Assembly: GCF_049615385.1 (NCBI RefSeq)
Contig: NZ_JBMZFL010000002.1
DNA: 64,000 nucleotides
Reading direction: 5' to 3' (one strand)
Origin: Aequoribacter sp049615385
GTDB taxonomy: Bacteria > Pseudomonadota > Gammaproteobacteria > Pseudomonadales > Halieaceae
Shown here: piece by piece, positions 38,093-47,255 of the stretch
How the letters are laid out: every line of letters starts with the position of its first letter
Position numbering within the stretch: the first letter of the stretch is position 1
Notes under the pieces: generated by a model
The model's input: the letters and a program-made list of their open reading frames with translations, nothing else
The model's database searches: none
Told to the model about the DNA's origin: nothing
Translations under genes and position numbers: made by a program

Positions 38093-38464
38093 ATGAAACT
38101 ACTTTCTGCCGCATTGCTAGGCTCAGCCTTACTTACCGGCCAGGCGCTGGCCTGTGATATGCCTACACAGAAGCCACTAATTCCTGATGGAACCAAAGCA
38201 AACGAAGCTGAAATGTTAGAGAGCCAGAAAGCCGTCAAAGCCTACATCGCGGATATGGATGGATATCGAGAGTGCTTAGGTGTTGATATCGACAGCATTG
38301 CAGCTGCAATAGGTGAATTAAAAAGCGAAGACGATAAGACAACCCTCGAAATAAAGAAGGAGGAACTTTTGAGACTAGATGACGCTGCTGTGGATTCTTC
38401 TAAAGAAGTAGGGGGGGCGTTTAACGTCCAGCTACGAGCATACCTTGCAAAACAGAAGAAATAG
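38093..38464 (+). CDS. small exported hypothetical protein
   Basis: Unrecognised protein of 123 residues. A signal peptide is evident at residues 1-20 (MKLLSAALLGSALLTGQALA), cleaved before CDMPTQKP. The mature part is acidic and helical-looking, with two Cys (one just after the cleavage site, one in GYRECLG) that could form a disulfide, and a Lys/Glu-rich probable coiled coil at about residues 70-95. An AGGAA ribosome binding site lies 7 bases before the ATG. Neighbours are uvrD (divergent) and a CNNM-type membrane protein (convergent), which give no functional hint. Confidence 0.75.
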   Translation: MKLLSAALLGSALLTGQALACDMPTQKPLIPDGTKANEAEMLESQKAVKAYIADMDGYRECLGVDIDSIAAAIGELKSEDDKTTLEIKKEELLRLDDAAVDSSKEVGGAFNVQLRAYLAKQKK

Positions 38465-38484
38465 ATCCACAAAGTTTTTGAATA

Positions 38485-39531
38485 TTACGAAATCTCTAAT
38501 CCGGCCGCTAACGCCCGCGCGCGCCAGAGTTCTCGGGCGCGCTCTTGCATATCGATGTGGCCATCGGATTCATCCACAATTTCCATGCCCAGCATCGTTT
38601 CAACCAGATCTTCCATAGTGGCAATACCCAAAGGATCACCGTACTCATTAACCACCAAAGCCATGGCAATACGGGCATCGACCAATTCTTGAATTAATGT
38701 GGGTAGGGCTTTGTTCTCTAACACCGCAAGTAAGTCGCGTTTTAGACTCGCTAAAGTGTCGGTGCCTTTACCCTGAGCAGCGGCAAAATAAAGTTCGTCC
38801 TTGCGCACAAATCCTACAATATCGTCTTTGCTCTGGTCATAGATCGGCACTCGAGAAAACCGCAAGGCAGGCTCTAGCGCCAATACCTCAGACACCCGCA
38901 TGGATGCGGGCAGGGTGTACATCACGGTTCTGGGGGTCATGACATCTTTAACGACCAGGCCACGGAAGGCCAAGGTGGCGTTAATAGCTCGCATTTCAGC
39001 CGTATCAATCACGCCTTCGCTATGACCTAGCTTTGCCAGCACGTGAAAATCGTCGCGCGATAAATTGGGACCTTCTGGATGAGACGCTAACCAACCGGTC
39101 AAACCTTTAGCCGCCAATACCAAGGGGTACATGGACCACTGCACCCACGCAAGAATAGGGCCACAAATAGGTGCTAGCTGCTGCCAATAACGCGCACCCA
39201 ATGTCTTAGGGATGATTTCGGAGAACACCAAGATCAGTAGCGTCAGTACTGCAGAAATCACACCAAAGTAGATTTCGCCAAACAATGCGGTCGCCTGTGC
39301 GCCGGCGCCAGCAGCACCCACTGTGTGAGCAATGGTATTGAGCGATAAAATTGCCGCTAAGGGTTTGTCGACATCGGCTTTAAAGCGCTGCCACAACTTA
39401 GCGGTTTTAGGCCTGTTGGCCTCAAGCCCCGCGATATAGGTCGGCGTCATGGAAAGCAGAGTAGCTTCGAGTAGCGAGCACAAAAACGAAACACCCAAAG
39501 CTAAACTTACATAAATCAGTAGTAACAGCAT
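38485..39531 (-). CDS. CNNM/DUF21-CBS membrane protein (hemolysin C-like)
   Basis: Membrane protein of 348 residues. The DUF21 (CNNM) domain at about residues 1-180 has four hydrophobic segments and the stretches FSEIIPKTLGARYW and SHPEGPNLSRDDFHVLA. Paired CBS domains follow, with VVKDVMTPRTVMYTLPA and MALVVNEYGDPLGIATMEDL. The family is tied to Mg2+ or Co2+ homeostasis. The usual C-terminal CorC_HlyC domain is missing; the protein ends soon after the second CBS domain, so it is a short form. Confidence 0.85.
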   Translation of the reverse strand: MLLLLIYVSLALGVSFLCSLLEATLLSMTPTYIAGLEANRPKTAKLWQRFKADVDKPLAAILSLNTIAHTVGAAGAGAQATALFGEIYFGVISAVLTLLILVFSEIIPKTLGARYWQQLAPICGPILAWVQWSMYPLVLAAKGLTGWLASHPEGPNLSRDDFHVLAKLGHSEGVIDTAEMRAINATLAFRGLVVKDVMTPRTVMYTLPASMRVSEVLALEPALRFSRVPIYDQSKDDIVGFVRKDELYFAAAQGKGTDTLASLKRDLLAVLENKALPTLIQELVDARIAMALVVNEYGDPLGIATMEDLVETMLGMEIVDESDGHIDMQERARELWRARALAAGLEIS

Positions 39532-39552
39532 AAAACCCTACAAACTCCTGAA

Positions 39553-41007
39553 TTAAGGGGTCGACCACCGCGTGGCGTAAATCGATTCAATAAGATCAAC
39601 GCGAGGTTGAATCTGGGATGCAAAATTACGATTCGGCACCAACAAGTCAGCCCAATAACGTTGACTGGGAACCCAGGTCGGCCAAACACCAGATGCTGGA
39701 CGCCCCGTTTTAGCAAAGTTCGCCCACATTCGCCGCATATTCTCACCAGATTCGCCTGTGGTTTTAAAATACATGCCCAACATCACGCCAGTTTCACTGC
39801 CGTGCGGTGCACCCAGAATATATTCCTCGTCTTTTGCCAGCGGCTGATCATGAATATAAGCGTACGTTGGAATACCCCGGTCAGTCATCGCTTTCATGGT
39901 GAGCGATGCCGAAGTGAGATAGCGTAAGTCACCAAACAAACGTTGATACGCAATGTCTGGCTTGTAGTTATAGTCAGCAGCATAAACCGTTTTCGCCTGG
40001 TCTAAGTGGTTGCTCATCCAGGAGGTAAAGTCGCTCAAGGATATCCCCGTACCGGGCAATACCGAGCCCTCATACGAGTTCGCACCCACAATATACGCAT
40101 CAAGTTTGGGTTGGTAAGTCTCACTCATAAACAAGCGCGCGGGCTCGGCTTTAATGGATGTGCCGTCGACGATGGGGATCTGAAACCCTTGCTGGGCCTT
40201 TACCAGCGCTTGAGCATCTAAGCCTTCCAAGCTCTGGCGCGAGGGCTCAGATAAGCCCACAGCTTCAAGCAATTTGGACGCTTCATCCTCTGCTCGCTTG
40301 ACGGGAGAGCCGTCCCAGTAACGCTGATTTTGGTAGGTATCTTCGGTGTACCACAAGGGCCAAGTAGTGTAACTACTTTGTGCAATAGCCTTGTGAAACA
40401 AGCCTTGCGCATCGTCGTTCACCATCAGCAAGTTGACCGCCATTGCGCCGGCAGAGACGCCAAAAATGGTGACGTTTTCTGGATCCCCACCCAATGACTC
40501 GATATGCCGATTCACCCAGCGCAGAGCCGAGACCATATCCAAGACACCGTAGTTCGCGACCTTTGACTCAAGAGCCGGGTGCGACATAAAGCCTAATGCC
40601 CCCAACCGGTAGTTAAACGACACCACGACAACGCCCTCTTGGGCAATCAGCTCACCAGGAATGTTGCCACTCCCTGCTCGAAAGCCGCCGCCATGGATCC
40701 ACACCATAACCGGTAATTTGCCCGCTGTGTCGGGTGTCCACACATTTAAAAACAGACAGTCTTCGCTTTGTTCATCAGAAGCACCCAAGCCGTAGCGGGG
40801 CTGAGGGCAACTCGCAGAGAACTCATTACCGTAACTAACACCGTCCCATACAACATCCTCTACAACAGCCCAGCGTTTTTCACCTACCGGGGCTTGCGCG
40901 TAAGGGATGGCCTTGTAGACCGCAGACTCAGCGCTGACGAATCCAACATAGCCGGCGACAGCGACAATTAGTCCACGGAATACTATTTTTATTGTGTTTG
41001 TTCGCAT
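39553..41007 (-). CDS. secreted type-B carboxylesterase
   Basis: Alpha/beta-hydrolase of the carboxylesterase/lipase family, 484 residues, with a hydrophobic export signal at about 10-27 (FRGLIVAVAGYVGFVSAE). The oxyanion hole is PVMVWIHGGGFRAGSG. The nucleophile elbow is VTIFGVSAGAMAVNLLM with the catalytic Ser in GVSAG, and the catalytic His is probably in LGAPHGSETGVMLG. EDCLFLNVWTPDT is the family signature. Substrates are unknown. It lies 61 bases downstream of the hydroxyacid dehydrogenase gene on the same strand. Confidence 0.88.
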   Translation of the reverse strand: MRTNTIKIVFRGLIVAVAGYVGFVSAESAVYKAIPYAQAPVGEKRWAVVEDVVWDGVSYGNEFSASCPQPRYGLGASDEQSEDCLFLNVWTPDTAGKLPVMVWIHGGGFRAGSGNIPGELIAQEGVVVVSFNYRLGALGFMSHPALESKVANYGVLDMVSALRWVNRHIESLGGDPENVTIFGVSAGAMAVNLLMVNDDAQGLFHKAIAQSSYTTWPLWYTEDTYQNQRYWDGSPVKRAEDEASKLLEAVGLSEPSRQSLEGLDAQALVKAQQGFQIPIVDGTSIKAEPARLFMSETYQPKLDAYIVGANSYEGSVLPGTGISLSDFTSWMSNHLDQAKTVYAADYNYKPDIAYQRLFGDLRYLTSASLTMKAMTDRGIPTYAYIHDQPLAKDEEYILGAPHGSETGVMLGMYFKTTGESGENMRRMWANFAKTGRPASGVWPTWVPSQRYWADLLVPNRNFASQIQPRVDLIESIYATRWSTP

Positions 41008-41068
41008 GAGTTATCTCGTATGATTCAAAGAGCTTGTGGGTTGATCGCAGGTTTGCACGCAACAGATA

Positions 41069-42013
41069 CTAATAGCCCTTGGCAAAATCTACCACATGCA
41101 ACAGCGGCTGATTTTTTAAAAAGCGCTCGAGGTTCTGAGCAAATACTCTCACGGCTGCCTCAATATTCGTTGGCGCTGACGTATGGCTCGTGACGTACAC
41201 CTTTGGATGTGACCAAAAGCGGTGGCTTGAAGGTAGCGGCTCTTCATTAAATACATCTAGAACCGCGGCCCGTAAGTGCCCTGAATCAAGTACCTGCACC
41301 AAAGCGTCTTCATCCACACAGTTACCTCTTCCGGTATTCAATAAAACCGCATTGGGTGCTAAGGCATGCAATAGATCCGTGGACACCAAATTGTCAGTCT
41401 CTGGTGTATTGGGCATTACGCAGAGCAGGTAATCTAGATCTTTGGCAAAATCTAAACGTTGCTCGTAGGTAAAACAGGACTCAAAGACAGGTGGACAGCG
41501 ACCGGACCGATTAAACCCGGTAACGCGCAAGCCCAAGGCTTGAGCGGCGAGTGCAACGTCGCAAGCAATATCACCGGTACCCATAATACCAAGGCGCTTT
41601 CCCAACACTGTGACGGGTGCTCGCTGGTTCCAGCTCGTGTCCTGAGCGTAGTCCAAAATTTGACGCTCCAAGGCGAGTATCCAGCCTAACACGTACTCAC
41701 TCATCACCTGCCCGAACACACCCTTAAGGCCCGTCAACTGATAATCTCGCCTCGGATGATTGATCAATGGGGTCACACCAGCCCAGGTAGACTGCACCCA
41801 TTTTAAGGCCGGTGCGTCTGATAAAAAGCGAGCAATCTTATCTGGGGCACCTATCATAATTGTCGTGGCAGCCAACAGGGATGGATCAGGGTCCGACGAT
41901 GCACCATAGTGAAGGTCCGCCGGCACAACTTGAGCACAAAGATCCGCAAGCGGCGAGTTTTGGTCGTCAAGAATCAATAAAACGTCCTGACTGTACCGTG
42001 AGTTAGCGCTCAT
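41069..42013 (-). CDS. D-2-hydroxyacid dehydrogenase family protein
   Basis: NAD(P)-dependent reductase of 2-oxo acids, 314 residues. The dinucleotide motif is GIMGTGDIACDVALAAQALG, with Ala in place of the last Gly of GxGxxG. The catalytic Arg lies in LLNTGRGNCVDEDALVQ, the Glu in FNEEPLPSSHRFW, and the His in VYVTSHTSAPTN. It is closest in layout to the glyoxylate/hydroxypyruvate reductase-like group. It is followed by the carboxylesterase and preceded by a tiny membrane-protein ORF on the same strand. Confidence 0.88.
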   Translation of the reverse strand: MSANSRYSQDVLLILDDQNSPLADLCAQVVPADLHYGASSDPDPSLLAATTIMIGAPDKIARFLSDAPALKWVQSTWAGVTPLINHPRRDYQLTGLKGVFGQVMSEYVLGWILALERQILDYAQDTSWNQRAPVTVLGKRLGIMGTGDIACDVALAAQALGLRVTGFNRSGRCPPVFESCFTYEQRLDFAKDLDYLLCVMPNTPETDNLVSTDLLHALAPNAVLLNTGRGNCVDEDALVQVLDSGHLRAAVLDVFNEEPLPSSHRFWSHPKVYVTSHTSAPTNIEAAVRVFAQNLERFLKNQPLLHVVDFAKGY

Positions 42014-42030
42014 TAACTCCGTCCTGTCAG

Positions 42031-42144
42031 CTACTTATCGTTGCGAGATCGGTAGGTCACAACGCGCCAGAACAATACACTTAAAACACCTGCGATCATG
42101 CCCACCACGATCTCCAAACCGTACTGACTTAAAATCTCTTGCAT
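42031..42144 (-). CDS. 37-residue predicted single-span membrane protein
   Basis: Small ORF of 37 codons plus stop. It encodes one hydrophobic helix (about residues 10-29, LEIVVGMIAGVLSVLFWRVV) flanked by polar ends, finishing TYRSRNDK, with positive charges after the helix. An AAGGA ribosome binding site lies 9 bases before the ATG. It sits 17 bases upstream of the hydroxyacid dehydrogenase start on the same strand, so it may be the first gene of that transcript. I do not recognise the protein. Confidence 0.55.
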   Translation of the reverse strand: MQEILSQYGLEIVVGMIAGVLSVLFWRVVTYRSRNDK

Positions 42145-42210
42145 TGGGTACTTTCCTTAGTTGACTGTGTATTGCAATATCTTTCGACGACAAGAACATA
42201 TCGTCAAAAA

Positions 42211-42567
42211 CTAAGACTCAAAGTACGCACCTTTGCCATCAATTTCGACGACCCGTTCAACACGCGGTGGGTTGGTCACGCACTTTAAATTGACGCTATA
42301 AGCCTCGGGGTGTGAGCGCGGCTGGTAAAAACTTTTGATACCACAGGTCTTACAAAAATAATGATTGGCAGAGTGAGTGCCAAACGAATAAGCCGTGAGA
42401 TTCTCTTGCGCAGAAAGTAACGTGAAATCCTCATGCGGAATGAACAAATGCTCGTAATCAATCACAGAACAAATCGAGCAATTACATTTCCAGATCTCAA
42501 CCGCGTCGTCACTGATAAACGAAAATTTTACTTCGCCGCAGTGGCAGCCGCCCGTATAACGTGTCAT
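42211..42567 (-). CDS. GFA-family (CENP-V/GFA domain) zinc protein
   Basis: Small zinc-binding protein of the glutathione-dependent formaldehyde-activating (GFA) family, 118 residues from the chosen start. Cys ligands appear in GGCHCGEVKF near the N-terminus, KCNCSICS in the middle and HYFCKTCGIKSFYQPRS; FYQPRSHPEAYSVNLKC is typical. The frame is open to an ATG at 42654, but the extra 29 residues have no family similarity and would overlap the upstream ORF. The ATG at 42567 matches the normal family start. Members are often annotated as enzymes of aldehyde or thiol-adduct chemistry, but the substrate is uncertain. Confidence 0.85.
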   Translation of the reverse strand: MTRYTGGCHCGEVKFSFISDDAVEIWKCNCSICSVIDYEHLFIPHEDFTLLSAQENLTAYSFGTHSANHYFCKTCGIKSFYQPRSHPEAYSVNLKCVTNPPRVERVVEIDGKGAYFES

Positions 42568-42631
42568 CAGCGTATCGTCTGTCCTTTTATAGCTAAGCAT
42601 CGAGTGTAACGTGATTTGGATACGGTCTCTA

Positions 42632-42829
42632 TCACGAAACAAAGTTGGCCACATAATAGGCTTCGCGATCTGCTTTATTCATACCAGCAGTATCCTCCAT
42701 AAACCGGTTGCGATCCTGCCGGCTATTAAACAGCCAAATGCAGACCGTATCACTCGAGTGATAAATGGCCTTTAGCTCGTCATCAATGTCGCAGAGTTCC
42801 TCTGGAATCTCGGTTTTAATACAGATCAT
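42632..42829 (-). CDS. small hypothetical protein
   Basis: ORF of 65 codons, acidic, with the opening MICIKTEIPEELCDIDDELK and a C-terminal stretch RFMEDTAGMNKADREAYYV. There is no signal peptide or membrane segment. I do not recognise a family. It lies 65 bases upstream of the GFA gene on the same strand and may be co-transcribed. Codon use looks like its neighbours, which supports it being real, but no strong ribosome binding site precedes the ATG. Confidence 0.5.
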   Translation of the reverse strand: MICIKTEIPEELCDIDDELKAIYHSSDTVCIWLFNSRQDRNRFMEDTAGMNKADREAYYVANFVS

Positions 42830-42985
42830 GGCAATCGACTACCTACAATTAATAAATGCCAGAGTAACGTAACTGCCGACCTTGCACCAAACCTAAAGCA
42901 ACCTTCGGTCTAAAGTCTTCGCCCAACATTAATCCTGCGGTTGAGGCATAATAGCTATTCACTGGGGTCAATCGTTCGGTTACGC

Positions 42986-44584
42986 ATGGTCAGTACTGAC
43001 AATACCTTTATCCGGCAGGGCTTGCTGGCGATACAAAATAAACAGTATCGTGAACTCTACGACCAAGCCATTGCTCGCATCCGACAAGACGTGGCGGACG
43101 CACCCGCCTATTTTGTTCTGGCTAAAATATCGGCCGACCACAATAATCACGCCAAGGCCCTCGAACTGTTTGAAAAAGCGAGCGCACTGGCGCCAGAGAA
43201 CGCGTACTGCCAAGCGTACTATGCACAAACACTAACCCTGTCAGGCGACCAGATCAAAGCTAAGCATCAAGCGGACCGTTGTGCAGGGCTGAAAATCGAG
43301 GACCACCACATTGCCGACATGCTCGGTGTGATCTATACCCGCACAGGTTTTCACGAACTTGCTGTGCCTTGGTTCAAAAAATCGGTAGCACTTAATCCCA
43401 ATGTAGCGAATTACCACTATAACCTTGGGGCCTCACTGCAGTTTATCGGCGACTTTGACGGCGCCAACGCCGCCTATACGGCGTGCTTAGACTTAGATAC
43501 AACGCACTATCGTGCTCTAGCTTCGTTAGCACAATTAACAAAGCAGGCGCCCAGCTCGCCTTTGTTGACTCGGTTAAAAGCGGCCTTTTCCCGCACAACT
43601 GGCGACGCCGATGCCCAACTGCACTTGGGGCATGCCGTCGCTAAGTGCCTGGAAGATGCGGGCGATTATCCGGACAGTTTAAATTGGTTACACAAAGCCA
43701 AAGCGAGCAAACACGGTGCAATATCCGCTGTAAATTTCAACGACATTATGGCGGGCCTCAAGACCCCCTCCACTGACCCGATAAACTCAGGCATTCAAGA
43801 ATCACCGATCTTTGTCGTAGGCCTTCCTCGAACCGGTACGACCTTAGTGGATCGTATTTTGGGGTCTCATTCACAGGTCTACTCGGCAGGGGAACTGAGC
43901 CTGTTTGGGAATCTAATCAAGCAGGCCGCAAAAACACCATCAAATTTAACTTTAGACTCCGACACCGTCGCGGCCGCGGCAAATTTTAACAGCGAAACCT
44001 TTAAACAAATTGGTCGCGAGTACCTCGCACTGACCCAAGAGCTCAGCCGAGGTGCCGCTCGAATTATCGATAAGATGCCGCTGAATTTTTTGTACTGTGG
44101 ACTGATTCATCAAGCACTGCCCAACGCAAGAATTATTGCCCTACGGCGTAACCCCATGGACAGCTGTTTAAGCAACTACCGACAGTTACTTACAACCCAG
44201 CAGGCCTATTACGCGTACACCTATGATTTGTCAGAGACCGCCAAATTTTACTGTTTGTTCGATGAGCTAATGACGCATTGGACTGAGAGCTTGCCTGAAG
44301 ATCAGTTCATGCAGATCCACTACGAAGACATCGTGTTTAACCAATTAGGACAGACCCAGCGACTGCTCGAGTTCTGTGAACTAGACTGGGAAGAGGCGTG
44401 CTTAAACTTTCATGAGAACGATGCCCCAGTATCGACCGCCAGCTCAGTTCAAGTGCGACAACCTATATATTCAGGGTCGATAGGGCGGTGGCAACGCTAC
44501 GGCGACAAGCTTAATGAGCTAGAACATTATCTGAAAGGACAAGGTATCGATACCCATCAAGGCTTGCCATCAAAGATTCATTAA
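42986..44584 (+). CDS. TPR-repeat sulfotransferase
   Basis: Fusion protein of 532 residues. Residues 1-220 hold tetratricopeptide repeats (for example AYFVLAKISADHNNHAKALE, AYCQAYYAQTLTLSGDQIKA, ANYHYNLGASLQFIGDFDGA). The C-terminal half is a PAPS-dependent sulfotransferase domain with the 5'-phosphosulfate loop VVGLPRTGTTLVDRILGSH and the 3'-phosphate region IIALRRNPMDSCLSNYRQL. It probably sulfates a peptide, glycan or small molecule, with the TPR part binding the partner (inference). The frame opens at a TTG at 42941. The ATG at 42986 (MVSTDNTF) is preferred because the extra 15 residues look like non-coding sequence. Confidence 0.88.
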   Translation: MVSTDNTFIRQGLLAIQNKQYRELYDQAIARIRQDVADAPAYFVLAKISADHNNHAKALELFEKASALAPENAYCQAYYAQTLTLSGDQIKAKHQADRCAGLKIEDHHIADMLGVIYTRTGFHELAVPWFKKSVALNPNVANYHYNLGASLQFIGDFDGANAAYTACLDLDTTHYRALASLAQLTKQAPSSPLLTRLKAAFSRTTGDADAQLHLGHAVAKCLEDAGDYPDSLNWLHKAKASKHGAISAVNFNDIMAGLKTPSTDPINSGIQESPIFVVGLPRTGTTLVDRILGSHSQVYSAGELSLFGNLIKQAAKTPSNLTLDSDTVAAAANFNSETFKQIGREYLALTQELSRGAARIIDKMPLNFLYCGLIHQALPNARIIALRRNPMDSCLSNYRQLLTTQQAYYAYTYDLSETAKFYCLFDELMTHWTESLPEDQFMQIHYEDIVFNQLGQTQRLLEFCELDWEEACLNFHENDAPVSTASSVQVRQPIYSGSIGRWQRYGDKLNELEHYLKGQGIDTHQGLPSKIH

Positions 44585-44612
44585 CAAAAAAGGGGCCGCA
44601 GCCCCTTTTAAA
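44585..44612. terminator. bidirectional intrinsic terminator
   Basis: The sequence between the convergent sulfotransferase and TonB-receptor genes reads AAAAAAGGGGC-cgca-GCCCCTTTT. It forms a GC-rich stem of about nine pairs with a four-base loop, an A-tract on one side and a T-tract on the other, so it can end transcription from both directions. Confidence 0.85.
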
Positions 44613-44630
44613 GTTACGATCTTTAAATAA

Positions 44631-47078
44631 TTAGAAATCCATGCTGAAACGCAGGCCCATAGAGCGGGGCGGTAACACGTTCGATTTAAAATAACGGTTG
44701 GTCGCACCGGATACGGTTTGATTAAATAGCGCAGTTTGCTCAACACCGCTCTCTGCAAACTCGTTAAATACGTTGTCGACAAAGAAGGTAACGTTCCAGT
44801 TATCGACTCGGTATACCGCAGCGGCGTTCGCAATACCGTAGCTATCCAAGGTTAAGCTATCGCCACGTCCACCCGTCCGAGACAGCACATCACCTTGCCA
44901 CGCGTAACCTGCATTTAAGGTTAGGTCATTGCCGTTACTTAGCGTCATATCGTACGACGCAAACAGCGATACCTGGTTTTCAGGGGAACCGGGCAAACGA
45001 TCACCTTTAATGCCATCTTCAAACGCTGTGGCAAACCCTGGAGTAATAATGGTGCGGATTAACGAGGGTACATCAGAGGTTAACTCGGTGCTGGTGTGAC
45101 TAAATGAACCGCGCACACGCAGTGCATCGGTTGCCAGCCAGTCAATGTTCATTTCAACACCTGTCGACTCGGCGCCACCCGCGTTGATCGTGATCGGAAT
45201 CGAGGCATTTACGGTGGCTGATGCCAACTGCGGGTCATCCCACTCAACCAAGTACACCGCGGCGTTCAGTGTCATACGGCCTTCTAGCAAAGTCGACTTA
45301 ACACCCAGCTCGTAGTTGCGCGTGGTGTCAGAGACATACGCGCGCTCGTCGAATTTCGCGAAATCGTCAGGACCAGGACCGAACTGCTGTCCGGGCGCTA
45401 GGTTACAGTTACCCTGACCTGCGTTGGGGTCATAAGCGTCACAGGGTGCACCACCGTTGCTGCCTCCGATACGATAACCTTCGCTGATCGTACCGTATAC
45501 ATTGACCTCATCGCTCAAGGCGTAGGAGGTATTCAATTTGAATAAGGTACCGCTGTCGTCTTGAGCTAAGCTTGGGTCAAAAGCGCGCATCTCAATCTGG
45601 TTTAAGCCTTCAGCAACAAAATCGGAGGGGCCAGAAAAGCCATCATATAGAGGGAAATCAACAGTTGATTGCGCTTCCAGTTCGTATTCGTAGTAACGAG
45701 CACCTAGGGTCACTTGCCACGCATCGGTCAGTTCGTAGGTCACTTCACCAAATACCGCTTTTTCGACCAACTTCGACGAACCCGCTTCAAAGTACTCTAA
45801 ATCGTCTGTGCGACTGGAGCCAAAAAAGTCAGCAAGCTCCGGCGTGTACTCTGCCGATGAACCCACGTACTCTTCTTTGTTGTAGAAAGCGCCGACAATC
45901 CAGCTCAGTTCACTGTCACCCTGTGAAACCAGACGCAACTCCTGGCTGAAGGTTTCTAGACGATCATCTTCTCGCGTTAAAGCCGTGAAAGTAGGGAAAG
46001 TTTCGTAAGAGTATTCCAAACTGATCAACAAATCGGTTTGATCACGCTGACCTTGTTCTTCGTATTTCGATGAACCGGTTGCCGAAGTCAGTTCTGCAAA
46101 ACCTAAGTCTGCAATTACCTCAAGTGCCAGCAGGCTCGTTTCTTCTTCGTTGGGCTCGGCAACACGCTGCGCGTTTTCCCACTTGCCGGTGGCCAATTCG
46201 CCACGCTGAGCTGAGATGGTGCGGCCGCCGTTGTCTTCGGTTTGATTGTAATACGTTAAAGTAGCGTCGAAATTATCCGTGGGCTGCCAACGAATAGCCA
46301 CTTTAGCCGTGACCGACTCCTGTGAGTTAGTGTCTTTACGAGGTGCTAATTCGTCACTGCCTCGAGGCGAGTCGGGCTCGGATACACCGGGCACCTTCAC
46401 AATAAATGGCTGGTCAATAAAGCCTGCGTCATCGTAACGGTCCAGCGATGCGCGAACCGCCAACGTGTCAGAGATAGGCAGGTTTAAGGTAACACCTAAA
46501 TCCGTGCTGAAGTCTTCGCTTTCACTATTTTTGTACAGCTCACCGCGAACGTTTACATCGGTACTTTCGAAATTGGGGCGATTAGGGATGTAGCGAATAG
46601 CGCCACCCATTGTGCCGGCACCGTACAATGTGCCTTGGGGACCAAGCAGTACTTCAACGCGGTCCATGTCGACCAGGCGCATATCAACGCCTAATGGAAT
46701 CTCCCCAACGTAAGTTGCTACCGTACCACCGGTGCCGATGTTAGAGCCTTGACCAAGAGGGTCAGCGTTTAAGCCGCGAACCACGAGCTGTTGACCGTTT
46801 CGACCGCCGCGGTCTACCGCGTTAATGCCAGGCACATACGCAAGCGCTTCGGCAATATCGCCAAAACCTTGTTCTTTAATACTGTCGCCGGTAATAGCGG
46901 CAATATTGATTGGCAAATCCTGCAATGAGCCTGCTCGACGTGTTGCAGTCACGATGACTTCCTCTAAAACGGCGGCGCGCTCTTGTGAGATCGCTGGGGT
47001 AACGAAGCCGGCGCTGAATGACGGCAAAGCGATCGCAGCCGCCAAGGCGGTTCTTTTAAAGTTCTGGTTCATAAACAT
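44631..47078 (-). CDS. TonB-dependent outer membrane receptor
   Basis: Outer-membrane active transporter of 815 residues. A signal peptide spans about residues 1-31 (ending FVTPAISQ), followed by a TonB box in LEEVIVTATRRAGSLQ and a plug domain (GDIAEALAYVPGINAVDRGG, VEVLLGPQGTLYGAGTMGGA). A 22-strand barrel follows, ending in the aromatic terminus GLRFSMDF. The sequence style (EVIVTATRR, QGTLYGAGTMGGAIRYI) is that of marine gammaproteobacterial receptors; the ligand is unknown. AAGGGAT lies before the ATG at 47078, and the second ATG (47072) is also possible. Confidence 0.93.
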   Translation of the reverse strand: MFMNQNFKRTALAAAIALPSFSAGFVTPAISQERAAVLEEVIVTATRRAGSLQDLPINIAAITGDSIKEQGFGDIAEALAYVPGINAVDRGGRNGQQLVVRGLNADPLGQGSNIGTGGTVATYVGEIPLGVDMRLVDMDRVEVLLGPQGTLYGAGTMGGAIRYIPNRPNFESTDVNVRGELYKNSESEDFSTDLGVTLNLPISDTLAVRASLDRYDDAGFIDQPFIVKVPGVSEPDSPRGSDELAPRKDTNSQESVTAKVAIRWQPTDNFDATLTYYNQTEDNGGRTISAQRGELATGKWENAQRVAEPNEEETSLLALEVIADLGFAELTSATGSSKYEEQGQRDQTDLLISLEYSYETFPTFTALTREDDRLETFSQELRLVSQGDSELSWIVGAFYNKEEYVGSSAEYTPELADFFGSSRTDDLEYFEAGSSKLVEKAVFGEVTYELTDAWQVTLGARYYEYELEAQSTVDFPLYDGFSGPSDFVAEGLNQIEMRAFDPSLAQDDSGTLFKLNTSYALSDEVNVYGTISEGYRIGGSNGGAPCDAYDPNAGQGNCNLAPGQQFGPGPDDFAKFDERAYVSDTTRNYELGVKSTLLEGRMTLNAAVYLVEWDDPQLASATVNASIPITINAGGAESTGVEMNIDWLATDALRVRGSFSHTSTELTSDVPSLIRTIITPGFATAFEDGIKGDRLPGSPENQVSLFASYDMTLSNGNDLTLNAGYAWQGDVLSRTGGRGDSLTLDSYGIANAAAVYRVDNWNVTFFVDNVFNEFAESGVEQTALFNQTVSGATNRYFKSNVLPPRSMGLRFSMDF

Positions 47079-47255
47079 CCCTTATGCTTGGGGCGCCGAA
47101 CAATGGCGCGAGGGTAAATTCAAGGATTCAAGTAACGCGAATGCTAGCAGGTAGTCAGATTGTGCGCATGGGAAATATTACGCTTTTGTAACATCATGTT
47201 TAACGTAAAGACTAACCTCAGAGTAGGTAGATATTTTTTGCGGCAGAACAGCAAC

